A stretch of 5,596 nt of DNA, from assembly GCA_030528845.1 (NCBI GenBank), contig JAUMYC010000007.1, positions 20,000-25,595 on the forward strand, in the 5' to 3' direction. A model generated the notes under the pieces. That model had not been told where the DNA came from, did no database searches, and saw only the letters and a program-made list of their open reading frames with translations. Within the stretch, counting starts at the first letter, position 1, and every line of letters begins with the position of its first letter. This DNA is from Eubacteriales bacterium. Its GTDB lineage: Bacteria > Bacillota_A > Clostridia > Christensenellales > Aristaeellaceae. Positions 1 to 5,002 of the stretch are shown here, in pieces. The position numbers and the translations under genes are program-made.

Positions 1-1040
1 GGAGAATGCGCATAGTCCAAAATCACGCGGTAGGGCGTGTCGGTGTCGAGCAGCTCTATGCGCCCGGGCACGCCGCCCACGGCCTCGAGCCCCTCGCAGA
101 TCTGCTCGCCCGTCGCGCCGAGCCTGTCGCACATGCCCGCGGCGAGCAGCGCGTTGTACACGTTGAAAATGCCCGCGAGGCGCAGCGAGACATGCACGCT
201 GTAGCGCTTATGGAAGGTGAGCATGAACTGGCAGCCGCGCTCGCCGATCTCGATGTCCTTTGCAAAGACCTCGGAATCCGCCGAGATGCCCGCGCGCGTA
301 AAGCCGCGGCCCGCGAGCGCCTTCGTCGCGTCGTCGTCGCAGTTATACACCGCCGCGCGGCACATATCCGGCTCAAACAGGCGCAGCTTGGCCTGCAGAT
401 ACTTCTCCATCGTGTGGAAATAATCCAGATGATCCTGCGATAAATTCGTAAAGCCGACCACGTCGAAGACCATGCCCGCCGTGCGCTGCATCGCCAGCGC
501 ATGCGCGGAGACCTCCATCACCACATGCGTCACGCCGGAATCGACCATCTTGAGCAGCAGACGCTGCAGGTCGATGGAATCGGGCGTGGTGAGCGTGGCG
601 GGCAGCTCCTCGTCGCCCACCATGGAACAGACCGTGCCGATGAGCCCCACCTTCTTGCCCATCTTCTCCAAAATGGATTTGATGAGGAAGCTGGTGGTGG
701 TCTTGCCCTTGGTGCCGGTCAGGCCGATGAGGCAGAGCTTCCCGGCGGGGTTGCCGTAAAACTGCGCGGCCATATAGGACAGGGCGTTGCGCACGTCCCG
801 CACCAACACCTGCGGGATGTCGACGTCCAGCTCGTGGTCCACCACGATCGCGGCGGCGCCCGCCTCTTTGACCTGCGGGGCGTAATCGTGCGCGTCAAAG
901 CGCATGCCCGGGATGCAGAAGAACAGCGCCCCCCGCACCACCTTGCGGCTGTCCGAGCAGACCGCGCGCACCCAGACGTTTTCATCTCCGATGATCCGGA
1001 CCAGACCGGGCGCGGATTTTGCAATATCTTTCAGCAGCAT
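1..1040 (-). CDS. murE: MurE, UDP-N-acetylmuramyl-tripeptide synthetase (3' end outside window)
   Basis: This cytoplasmic Mur ligase uses ATP to add the third stem-peptide residue (meso-diaminopimelate or L-lysine) to UDP-MurNAc-L-Ala-D-Glu. I translated it from ATG 1040; it stays open to base 1, giving 346 complete codons of a family that is usually about 480-500 residues. Visible motifs are DSRKV with G-LFFCIPG in the N-terminal UDP-binding domain (30-45), the P-loop GTKGKTTT (109-116), TTPDS (151-155), MEVSAHAL (175-182), TNLSQDHLDY (198-207), the AK--LF motif with the probable carbamylated Lys218, GIFNVYNALLA (290-300), GVPGRIE (323-329) and DYAHSP at the edge. The motif that would separate DAP from lysine specificity lies beyond the window. 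The P-loop has Lys111 where Asn is more usual. The start is ATG 1040, not ATG 1046, because GGAGG lies 8 bases upstream of the former and only 2 from the latter. It follows the PBP gene by 73 bases. Confidence 0.95.
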   Translation of the reverse strand, partial: MLLKDIAKSAPGLVRIIGDENVWVRAVCSDSRKVVRGALFFCIPGMRFDAHDYAPQVKEAGAAAIVVDHELDVDIPQVLVRDVRNALSYMAAQFYGNPAGKLCLIGLTGTKGKTTTSFLIKSILEKMGKKVGLIGTVCSMVGDEELPATLTTPDSIDLQRLLLKMVDSGVTHVVMEVSAHALAMQRTAGMVFDVVGFTNLSQDHLDYFHTMEKYLQAKLRLFEPDMCRAAVYNCDDDATKALAGRGFTRAGISADSEVFAKDIEIGERGCQFMLTFHKRYSVHVSLRLAGIFNVYNALLAAGMCDRLGATGEQICEGLEAVGGVPGRIELLDTDTPYRVILDYAHS

Positions 1041-1048
1041 GATCATTT

Positions 1049-1053
1049 CCTCC
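1049..1053 (-). promoter_or_regulatory. Ribosome binding site of murE
   Basis: GGAGG on the minus strand, 8 bases before ATG 1040 and 2 bases before the in-frame ATG 1046. The spacing favours the inner ATG as the murE start. Confidence 0.75.
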
Positions 1054-1079
1054 GTATGCGGATCGGTTCTTATCGTCTC

Positions 1080-1101
1080 TGCGGGGCGGAGCCGCCCCGC
1101 A
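1080..1101. repeat. GC-rich palindrome in the PBP-murE gap
   Basis: The 20-base sequence GCGGGGCGGAGCCGCCCCGC (1081-1100) is self-complementary apart from its two central bases, and T1080 and A1101 extend the stem to 10 bp. It starts 13 bases past the PBP stop codon and ends about 27 bases before the murE ribosome binding site. In the direction of transcription it is followed by a mixed AGAGACGATAAG stretch rather than a T run, so it is not a standard intrinsic terminator. A role in mRNA stability, processing or pausing between the two genes is inference. Confidence 0.7.
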
Positions 1102-1113
1102 CATTTTCCTCAT

Positions 1114-3252
1114 TCATTCGTCCTCTTTCGGGCCGGGCGGGACAAAATGCACCTGCACGAGCGCCGTCGGCACGGCATACTCGCCCGCCTCCGGGCTCTG
1201 CCGCACGGCAAGGCCCTCGCCCTGCGCCTGCAGCTGCAGGCCCCATGCGCCGAGCGTCTCCTGCGCGTCGGCGATGTTCATGCCCGTCACGTCCGGCACG
1301 GGGATGCTCGCCTCTGCGCGCGCATCCGGCTCGACATAGAGCATCATCACCGAGCCCTTGGCCATCTCGCTGCCCGGCACGGGCAGCTGGTCGAGCACCT
1401 GCGCGCCGTCGCCATCGAGCACATAGCGCAGCCCGGCCTCGGAAACGGCCTTCGCTGCGCTGCCCACGCTCATGCCCGTCACATCCGGCACGGCCGTCGT
1501 CTGCCGCAGCGCGGTGCCCTCCGCCCAGACGCCCATGGAATTGAGCGATTTGAGCAGGATATCTCTTGCAAAGGGCGCCGCCGTGACCGAGCCGTAATCC
1601 GGCCTCTTTTCGGCCTGATCCACGATAAAGAGCACGGCGATCTTCGGGTCGTCCATCGGCGCGAAGCCGAGGAACGAGCCGATGTGCGTATCCCGGGAAA
1701 CGACTCCGTCGATGTACACCTGCGCGGTGCCGGTCTTGCCGCCGATGCGGTAGCCCTCCACGCGCGCGTTGCGGCCGCCGCCGTTTTCCACCACGCCCTC
1801 GAGCAGCGTGCGCATGAGCGCGCTGGTCTCGGCGCTGATGGGCTGCGAGACGACCTCCCGCTGCGCCGAATAGACGGCGTTTCCGCCTGCGTCCTCTATG
1901 CGGGAGACGACGTGCGGCGTGACAAGCCTGCCGCCGTTCACCGCCGCGCAGGCAGCCCGCAGCAGCTGTATGGGCGTGACGGCCACCGACTGGCCAAAGC
2001 CGATGCGCGCCATATCCACGCGCTTGACGTTTTCCTCTTTGATCAGTATGCCCGCGGCCTCGCCCGGGATATCCACCCCGGTTTTTTTGCCAAAGCCGAA
2101 CAGGTCTAAAAAGTCGTAAAAACGCTGCGTGCCGATGCGCAGCCCCAGCTCCACAAAGGCGGGGTTGCAGGAATTTTCCAGCGTCTGCGCCATGCTCTGC
2201 GCGCCGTGCGGATCGCCCCAGCAGCGGATGCGGCTGCCGTCGACCGTGATCGAGCCGGAGCAGTAAAACCCCTCGCTCGTTCTGGTCACGCCGCTCTCGA
2301 GCGCTGCGGCGGCTGTGATGATCTTGAAGGTGGAGCCCGGCTCGTAGGCGTCGGAGATGACAGTGTTGCGCATGAGCGAGGTCAGCAGCGCGACGTCGCT
2401 GCGGGGCGGGTCGTTCGGGTCGTAGTCCGGCTTCATCACCATGGCGAGGATCTCGCCCGTCTGCGGGTCCATCGCCAGCACGCGCACGCTCTTTGCCCCG
2501 TTGACCGTCATCGCCTCGCGCGCGGCTTGCTCGGCAAAGGCCTGGATCGAGCTGTCGATCGTCAGCGTGACGCTGCAGCCGTCCTGCGCGGGGATATACT
2601 GCGCGTCGCCCCCGCCGAGGGAGCGCCCCCGGCCGTCGATCTCCGTCTTGATCGAGCCGTCCTCGCCGCGCAGATATTCGTCCAGCGCCTGCTCCAGCCC
2701 GCTCTGGCCCACGCCGTCTATGGTCGTCAGCCCAAGCAGCTGGACAGCAAATGCGCCCATGGGATAGTATCTCTTGGAATCCTCCTCAAGATACAGCCCG
2801 CTGAGCGCGTCTGAACCCTCTTTTGCATGCTCCGCCGCGATCGTGCGGATCTCCAGCGCGATCTCGCGCGGGACCTGCCGCTTGATCGTCACGCCCCCTT
2901 TGGACGTGTCCGTGGCCCTGCGGAGGATCTCCTCCTCGTCCATATCGAGGATCGGCGAGAGGATCGCCGCAAGGCGCTGCGGCTCGAGCGCCTGACGCGG
3001 GCTCACGGAAACGGTGTAGGCGCTGGCGCTGATGGCCAGCACTTTGCCGTCGCGGTCTAAAATGGGGCCGCGCCTTGCCGAAATGACGCTTTCCCCGGTC
3101 CATTGGTTGATCGCGCGGGAGACGAGCTCCTCGCTGCGGACCACCTGCAGGACGAACAGCCTTGCCCCGAGTATCAGAATGAGCGCAAAAAACACGGCCA
3201 TGCCCAGTGCCAGCCGTCGGCGAACGACAGGCCCCTGTAGGACCAAGCGCAT
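1114..3252 (-). CDS. Class B penicillin-binding protein with two PASTA domains (PBP2B/FtsI or SpoVD type)
   Basis: This is a membrane-anchored D,D-transpeptidase that crosslinks peptidoglycan at the septum, or at the spore cortex if it is SpoVD. It has 712 residues. A short basic N-terminus precedes one membrane segment (about 15-37), then the PBP dimerisation domain with RRGPILDRDGK (60-70). The transpeptidase domain has all three catalytic motifs: STFK (307-310, nucleophile Ser307), SCN (361-363) and KTGTA (506-510). Two C-terminal PASTA domains follow, each opening with VPDVTGM (about 588-641 and 652-706). Two PASTA domains and the place after ftsL fit division PBPs such as B. subtilis PBP2B; SpoVD, encoded next to it in Bacillus, is a close relative with one PASTA domain, so the role is not settled and no symbol is given. 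ATG 3252 has an SD core only 3 bases away; an in-frame TTG at 3246 has a 9-base spacer, so the true start may be two codons later. Confidence 0.95.
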   Translation of the reverse strand: MRLVLQGPVVRRRLALGMAVFFALILILGARLFVLQVVRSEELVSRAINQWTGESVISARRGPILDRDGKVLAISASAYTVSVSPRQALEPQRLAAILSPILDMDEEEILRRATDTSKGGVTIKRQVPREIALEIRTIAAEHAKEGSDALSGLYLEEDSKRYYPMGAFAVQLLGLTTIDGVGQSGLEQALDEYLRGEDGSIKTEIDGRGRSLGGGDAQYIPAQDGCSVTLTIDSSIQAFAEQAAREAMTVNGAKSVRVLAMDPQTGEILAMVMKPDYDPNDPPRSDVALLTSLMRNTVISDAYEPGSTFKIITAAAALESGVTRTSEGFYCSGSITVDGSRIRCWGDPHGAQSMAQTLENSCNPAFVELGLRIGTQRFYDFLDLFGFGKKTGVDIPGEAAGILIKEENVKRVDMARIGFGQSVAVTPIQLLRAACAAVNGGRLVTPHVVSRIEDAGGNAVYSAQREVVSQPISAETSALMRTLLEGVVENGGGRNARVEGYRIGGKTGTAQVYIDGVVSRDTHIGSFLGFAPMDDPKIAVLFIVDQAEKRPDYGSVTAAPFARDILLKSLNSMGVWAEGTALRQTTAVPDVTGMSVGSAAKAVSEAGLRYVLDGDGAQVLDQLPVPGSEMAKGSVMMLYVEPDARAEASIPVPDVTGMNIADAQETLGAWGLQLQAQGEGLAVRQSPEAGEYAVPTALVQVHFVPPGPKEDE

Positions 3253-3255
3253 TCA

Positions 3256-3260
3256 CCTCC
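3256..3260 (-). promoter_or_regulatory. Ribosome binding site of the PBP gene (unusual spacing)
   Basis: GGAGG, extended to GGAGGTGA, runs directly into ATG 3252. The core is 3 bases from that ATG but 9 bases from the in-frame TTG at 3246. The short spacing could lower initiation at ATG or point to TTG as the real start. Confidence 0.6.
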
Positions 3261-3273
3261 GATCAGGCGCCGT

Positions 3274-3765
3274 TCATGGCGCGATGTTTTCCTGTCCTCC
3301 TTCTTCCGCCGCGGCGTTCGCCGTAACGATATTGTCATTTGTTCTTGCGATCTGGATCACGCGTACCTGCTCCTCGCCGGGATAGACCATGCCCAGGCGG
3401 TTGATCGCCTCATCCTCGATGCGGTCGAAATTTTCCAGCAGGCTCAGGCGCACTTCAAGGTTTTGCTTTTCGCTGGAGAGCTCGTCGATCTGATGGCGCA
3501 GCTCTTCGATCTGCCTGTTCTGCGTGGAGATGACCGACATGCGGTAGATCTGAAAGCAGACGCAGAAGAGGAACACCGCGCAGGTGAGCAGCATCATCGC
3601 CTGGCTCATCGCGCTCATGCCCTTTTTCCGGGCCGGATACGCCTTGGCGGCCCTCTGCGGCGGCGGCGGCGTGTTCACGTCAAAATCGCCCCACCAGTCC
3701 TCCACGTCAAACGGGCGGCCGGTGTTCTGCGCGTTCCTGTTCATCTTATTCCCCATATCGTTCAT
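3274..3765 (-). CDS. ftsL: FtsL-like cell division protein
   Basis: A 163-residue bitopic membrane protein of the FtsL/DivIC type. In the divisome such proteins pair with DivIC/FtsB and activate the septal synthase, here probably the PBP encoded 21 bases downstream. The cytoplasmic N-terminus (1-51) is proline-rich and then basic (NTPPPPQR, ARKK). One hydrophobic membrane segment spans about 53-73 (MMLLTCAVFLFCVCF). A coiled coil follows (about 80-113, with EELRHQIDELSSEK), then the family-like tail INRLGMVYPGEEQVRVI (121-137) and an acidic, alanine-rich end. FtsL is poorly conserved in sequence, so the call rests on topology, the LGM-YP-QV tail and position. The start is ATG 3765, 7 bases after the mraZ stop, with AAGGA overlapping that stop and a 4-base spacer. 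In-frame ATGs at 3756 and 3744 are alternatives; the latter follows GGGG by 6 bases. Confidence 0.85.
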   Translation of the reverse strand: MNDMGNKMNRNAQNTGRPFDVEDWWGDFDVNTPPPPQRAAKAYPARKKGMSAMSQAMMLLTCAVFLFCVCFQIYRMSVISTQNRQIEELRHQIDELSSEKQNLEVRLSLLENFDRIEDEAINRLGMVYPGEEQVRVIQIARTNDNIVTANAAAEEGGQENIAP

Positions 3766-3772
3766 CCATTCC

Positions 3773-4237
3773 TTATTTGGTATTTGCGCCGGGCTTGAAG
3801 TAGGCGGTGTTGACGTAATCGAGCAGCGCCTCGTCGTTCTCGGCTTCTTCGCATTCGAGCAGGTATCTGTCCTCGTCCCAGACTTCGAGATATTGCCCGA
3901 CGCCCACAAAGCGGATCGCCTTGGAAAGGCCCGTCTTCGTGCGCAGCGTGGGCGGGATGAGCGCGCGGCCCTGCGCGTCGAGCTCGCAGCCGGCAAAGGA
4001 ATTGCCGTTGATCAGGCGCACATAGCGCATGCCCTTCGCGTCCGTGTCCGGGATGCGGGAGAGATCCTCGCCGATGCGGTCCCACTTCGCCTTAGGGTAG
4101 AGCGCCACCGCGGAAAATCTGGAATTCAGGCCGATGGTGAACCCTTCTCCGAGGGCTTCGCGATAGGCCGCAGGAATGGTGATGCGGCCTTTTGCGTCAA
4201 TTGTATGCGCAAAATTGCCCGAGAATTCAGCAGCCAT
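3773..4237 (-). CDS. mraZ: MraZ, transcriptional regulator of the division/cell-wall operon
   Basis: MraZ is a DNA-binding protein that forms rings and regulates its own dcw operon by binding short repeats in the mraZ promoter. The 154-residue product is close to the usual length (about 145-150). It has the two SpoVT-AbrB-like half-domains, each with the signature DxxGRxxIP: DAKGRITIP (14-22) and DAQGRALIP (87-95), followed by AAYR and PTLR. Other family-like parts are the ALYP strand (45-48), LINGNSFAGCELD (75-87) and the helical acidic tail. ATG 4237 is chosen because AGGAGGTGA lies just upstream; the longer GTG 4249 option would start inside that ribosome binding site. It is the first gene of the operon, and the repeats expected for its operator lie directly upstream. 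The gene that normally follows, rsmH, is absent. Confidence 0.97.
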   Translation of the reverse strand: MAAEFSGNFAHTIDAKGRITIPAAYREALGEGFTIGLNSRFSAVALYPKAKWDRIGEDLSRIPDTDAKGMRYVRLINGNSFAGCELDAQGRALIPPTLRTKTGLSKAIRFVGVGQYLEVWDEDRYLLECEEAENDEALLDYVNTAYFKPGANTK

Positions 4238-4248
4238 TGGCGAAGTCA

Positions 4249-4254
4249 CCTCCT
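4249..4254 (-). promoter_or_regulatory. Ribosome binding site of mraZ
   Basis: AGGAGG, extended to AGGAGGTGA, lies 11 bases (8 from the extended end) before ATG 4237. It overlaps the alternative GTG 4249, which argues against that longer start. Confidence 0.8.
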
Positions 4255-4265
4255 GACACCAGTCC

Positions 4266-4315
4266 TATTTTCCACAGTATACCACATCTCCCCCGTTTTT
4301 ACCACCGTTTGACAC
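4266..4315 (-). promoter_or_regulatory. Five 10-bp tandem GTGG-type repeats, probable MraZ operator
   Basis: Read on the minus strand from 4315 to 4266 there are five contiguous decamers in exact 10-bp register: GTGTCAAACG, GTGGTAAAAA, CGGGGGAGAT, GTGGTATACT and GTGGAAAATA. Four begin with GTGG or GTGT; the third is degenerate. MraZ proteins are known to bind G-rich boxes at about 10-bp spacing upstream of mraZ (TGGG-type boxes in E. coli, AAAGTGK-type in mycoplasmas). The array covers the promoter from the -35 region to the likely start site, so binding would be expected to repress. Binding itself is inferred. Confidence 0.7.
4276..4304 (-). promoter_or_regulatory. Promoter of the mraZ operon (extended -10)
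   Basis: The -10 box is TATACT (4281-4276), preceded by TGTGG, which gives a Gram-positive extended -10 (TRTGN). With a 17-bp spacer the -35 is the weak TGGTAA (4304-4299, three of six matches to TTGACA), so the extended -10 probably carries most of the activity. The predicted start is near 4269, leaving a leader of about 30 bases before ATG 4237. The promoter lies inside the GTGG repeat array. Confidence 0.7.
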
Positions 4316-4420
4316 GATTTTTCTCTTTTTCTACACTTTTTTTCGTAAATTCTCTCCGCAGCGGCCCGCCGCGCGCTCTTTTTTACGCCGCAGGAGGCAA
4401 AACAAAGCGCAAAACTGTTT

Positions 4421-4439
4421 CCCTATCCGTCAAATAGGG
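4421..4439. promoter_or_regulatory. Inverted repeat upstream of the metalloregulator promoter
   Basis: CCCTAT (4421-4426) and ATAGGG (4434-4439) form a perfect 6-bp inverted repeat around a 7-base centre, 19 bp in all. It ends 9 bases before the -35 of the plus-strand promoter. DtxR-family operators are palindromes of about this length, but the sequence does not clearly match the known DtxR or MntR consensus, so it is only a candidate operator. Confidence 0.4.
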
Positions 4440-4448
4440 GTATATATA

Positions 4449-4477
4449 TTGCAAAACGGAGCGCGCTGTGCTATCGT
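4449..4477 (+). promoter_or_regulatory. Promoter of the DtxR/MntR-family regulator
   Basis: The -35 is TTGCAA (4449-4454), then a 17-bp spacer, then the -10 TATCGT (4472-4477), which is preceded by TGTGC to give an extended -10. The predicted start near 4484 leaves a leader of about 37 bases to ATG 4521. Confidence 0.65.
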
Positions 4478-4520
4478 GTAGCCCATAGAGGGCGTGCAGA
4501 GCGAAAGGGTGAACAAAAAA

Positions 4521-4901
4521 ATGAGACTGCATGAATCGGGCGAGATGTATCTGGAGAGCATCTGGGTGCTGCGCAAGAAAAAAGGCTTTGTGCGCGCGAT
4601 CGACGTCTGCGAATATCTGGGCTATTCCAAGCCGAGCGTGAGCCGGGCGGTGGCCCTGCTCAAGGAGAACGGCTATCTGCAGGTGGAAAAGGGCGGAGGG
4701 CTGCTGCTGACGCAGGCCGGGCAGGACATCGCCGAGAAGATCTACGAGCGGCACACGCTGCTCACCTCCGTGCTCCTGCGCATGGGCGTGCCGGAGGAGG
4801 TCGCCCTGCGGGACGCCTGCCGCATGGAGCACGTCATCAGCGACGAGACCTTCGATGCGCTCAAGCGCATCGCCCGGCAGATCGAGACTGCGAACGCATA
4901 A
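4521..4901 (+). CDS. DtxR/MntR-family metal-dependent transcriptional regulator (short form)
   Basis: A cytoplasmic metal-sensing repressor of 126 residues. The N-terminal winged helix-turn-helix (about 5-62) includes the recognition-helix region SKPSVSRAVALLKENGYL (36-53) and the wing VEKGGGLLLTQAG. The dimerisation and metal-binding domain follows (about 65-120). The ligand pattern resembles DtxR/IdeR more than MntR: Met9 (DtxR Met10), Cys100, Glu103 and His104 in ACRMEHVISDE (DtxR Cys102, Glu105, His106), where B. subtilis MntR has Asp8 and Glu99. The ancillary site keeps His78 but has Thr82 and Leu96 in place of Glu83 and His98. The C-terminal SH3-like domain of full-length DtxR is absent, as in MntR-sized proteins. 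ATG 4521 follows AAAGGG by 11 bases; in-frame GTGs at 4509 and 4494 are alternatives, the latter adding nine residues. It is transcribed away from mraZ. No metal transporter gene is in view, so its target is unknown. Confidence 0.9.
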   Translation: MRLHESGEMYLESIWVLRKKKGFVRAIDVCEYLGYSKPSVSRAVALLKENGYLQVEKGGGLLLTQAGQDIAEKIYERHTLLTSVLLRMGVPEEVALRDACRMEHVISDETFDALKRIARQIETANA

Positions 4902-4913
4902 ACAAACAAAAAA

Positions 4914-4955
4914 AGAGGCCCCGAGCGAGGAAAAACTCCTCTCTCGGGGCCTTTT
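4914..4955. terminator. Bidirectional intrinsic terminator between convergent genes
   Basis: A perfect 10-bp stem, AGGCCCCGAG (4916-4925) with CTCGGGGCCT (4943-4952), can extend outward by G-T and A-T pairs. A second 4-bp GAGG/CCTC stem closes on a 7-base loop inside it. On the plus strand TTTTGTTTT follows, 12 bases after the regulator stop codon; on the minus strand the A-rich run 4902-4914 supplies the U tract. It therefore suits both the regulator and the converging phosphoesterase gene. Confidence 0.92.
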
Positions 4956-5002
4956 GTTTTGCTTTTCGTTTTTTCTGCGGGGAAGGCAGCGTCTTTCTCT
5001 TC

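Noticed and set aside
1080..1101. GC palindrome as an intrinsic terminator after the PBP gene
   Set aside because: On the minus strand it is followed by AGAGACGATAAG, not a T run; on the plus strand only four Ts appear, after an ACA spacer, and no plus-strand gene precedes it.
501..2109. Long plus-strand open frames (501-1544 and 904-2109) opposite murE and the PBP gene
   Set aside because: They are low-complexity, rich in Arg, Ala, His and Pro, lack recognisable domains, and lie antisense to well-conserved genes. Such shadow frames are expected in GC-rich coding DNA.
3584..4312. 242-codon plus-strand frame opposite ftsL and mraZ
   Set aside because: It is antisense to two recognisable genes and to the operon promoter, has no credible ribosome binding site, and no family resemblance was seen.
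4361..4384. GCGGCCCGCCGC hairpin followed by TCTTTTTT on the plus strand
   Set aside because: The stem is only 4-5 bp, a GCGC spacer separates it from the T run, and no plus-strand gene lies upstream that would need termination.
4392..4397. AGGAGG on the plus strand upstream of the metalloregulator
   Set aside because: No ATG, GTG or TTG follows at usable distance, and it lies upstream of the predicted promoter, so it would not be in the transcript.
4441..4450. TATATATATT as a -10 box for the regulator
   Set aside because: It has no suitable -35 at 16-18 bp upstream, while TTGCAA-N17-TATCGT with a TGTG extension just downstream is a better match.
4383..4832. Minus-strand open frame opposite the metalloregulator
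   Set aside because: It is a shadow of the DtxR/MntR-family gene and would run through that gene's promoter region.
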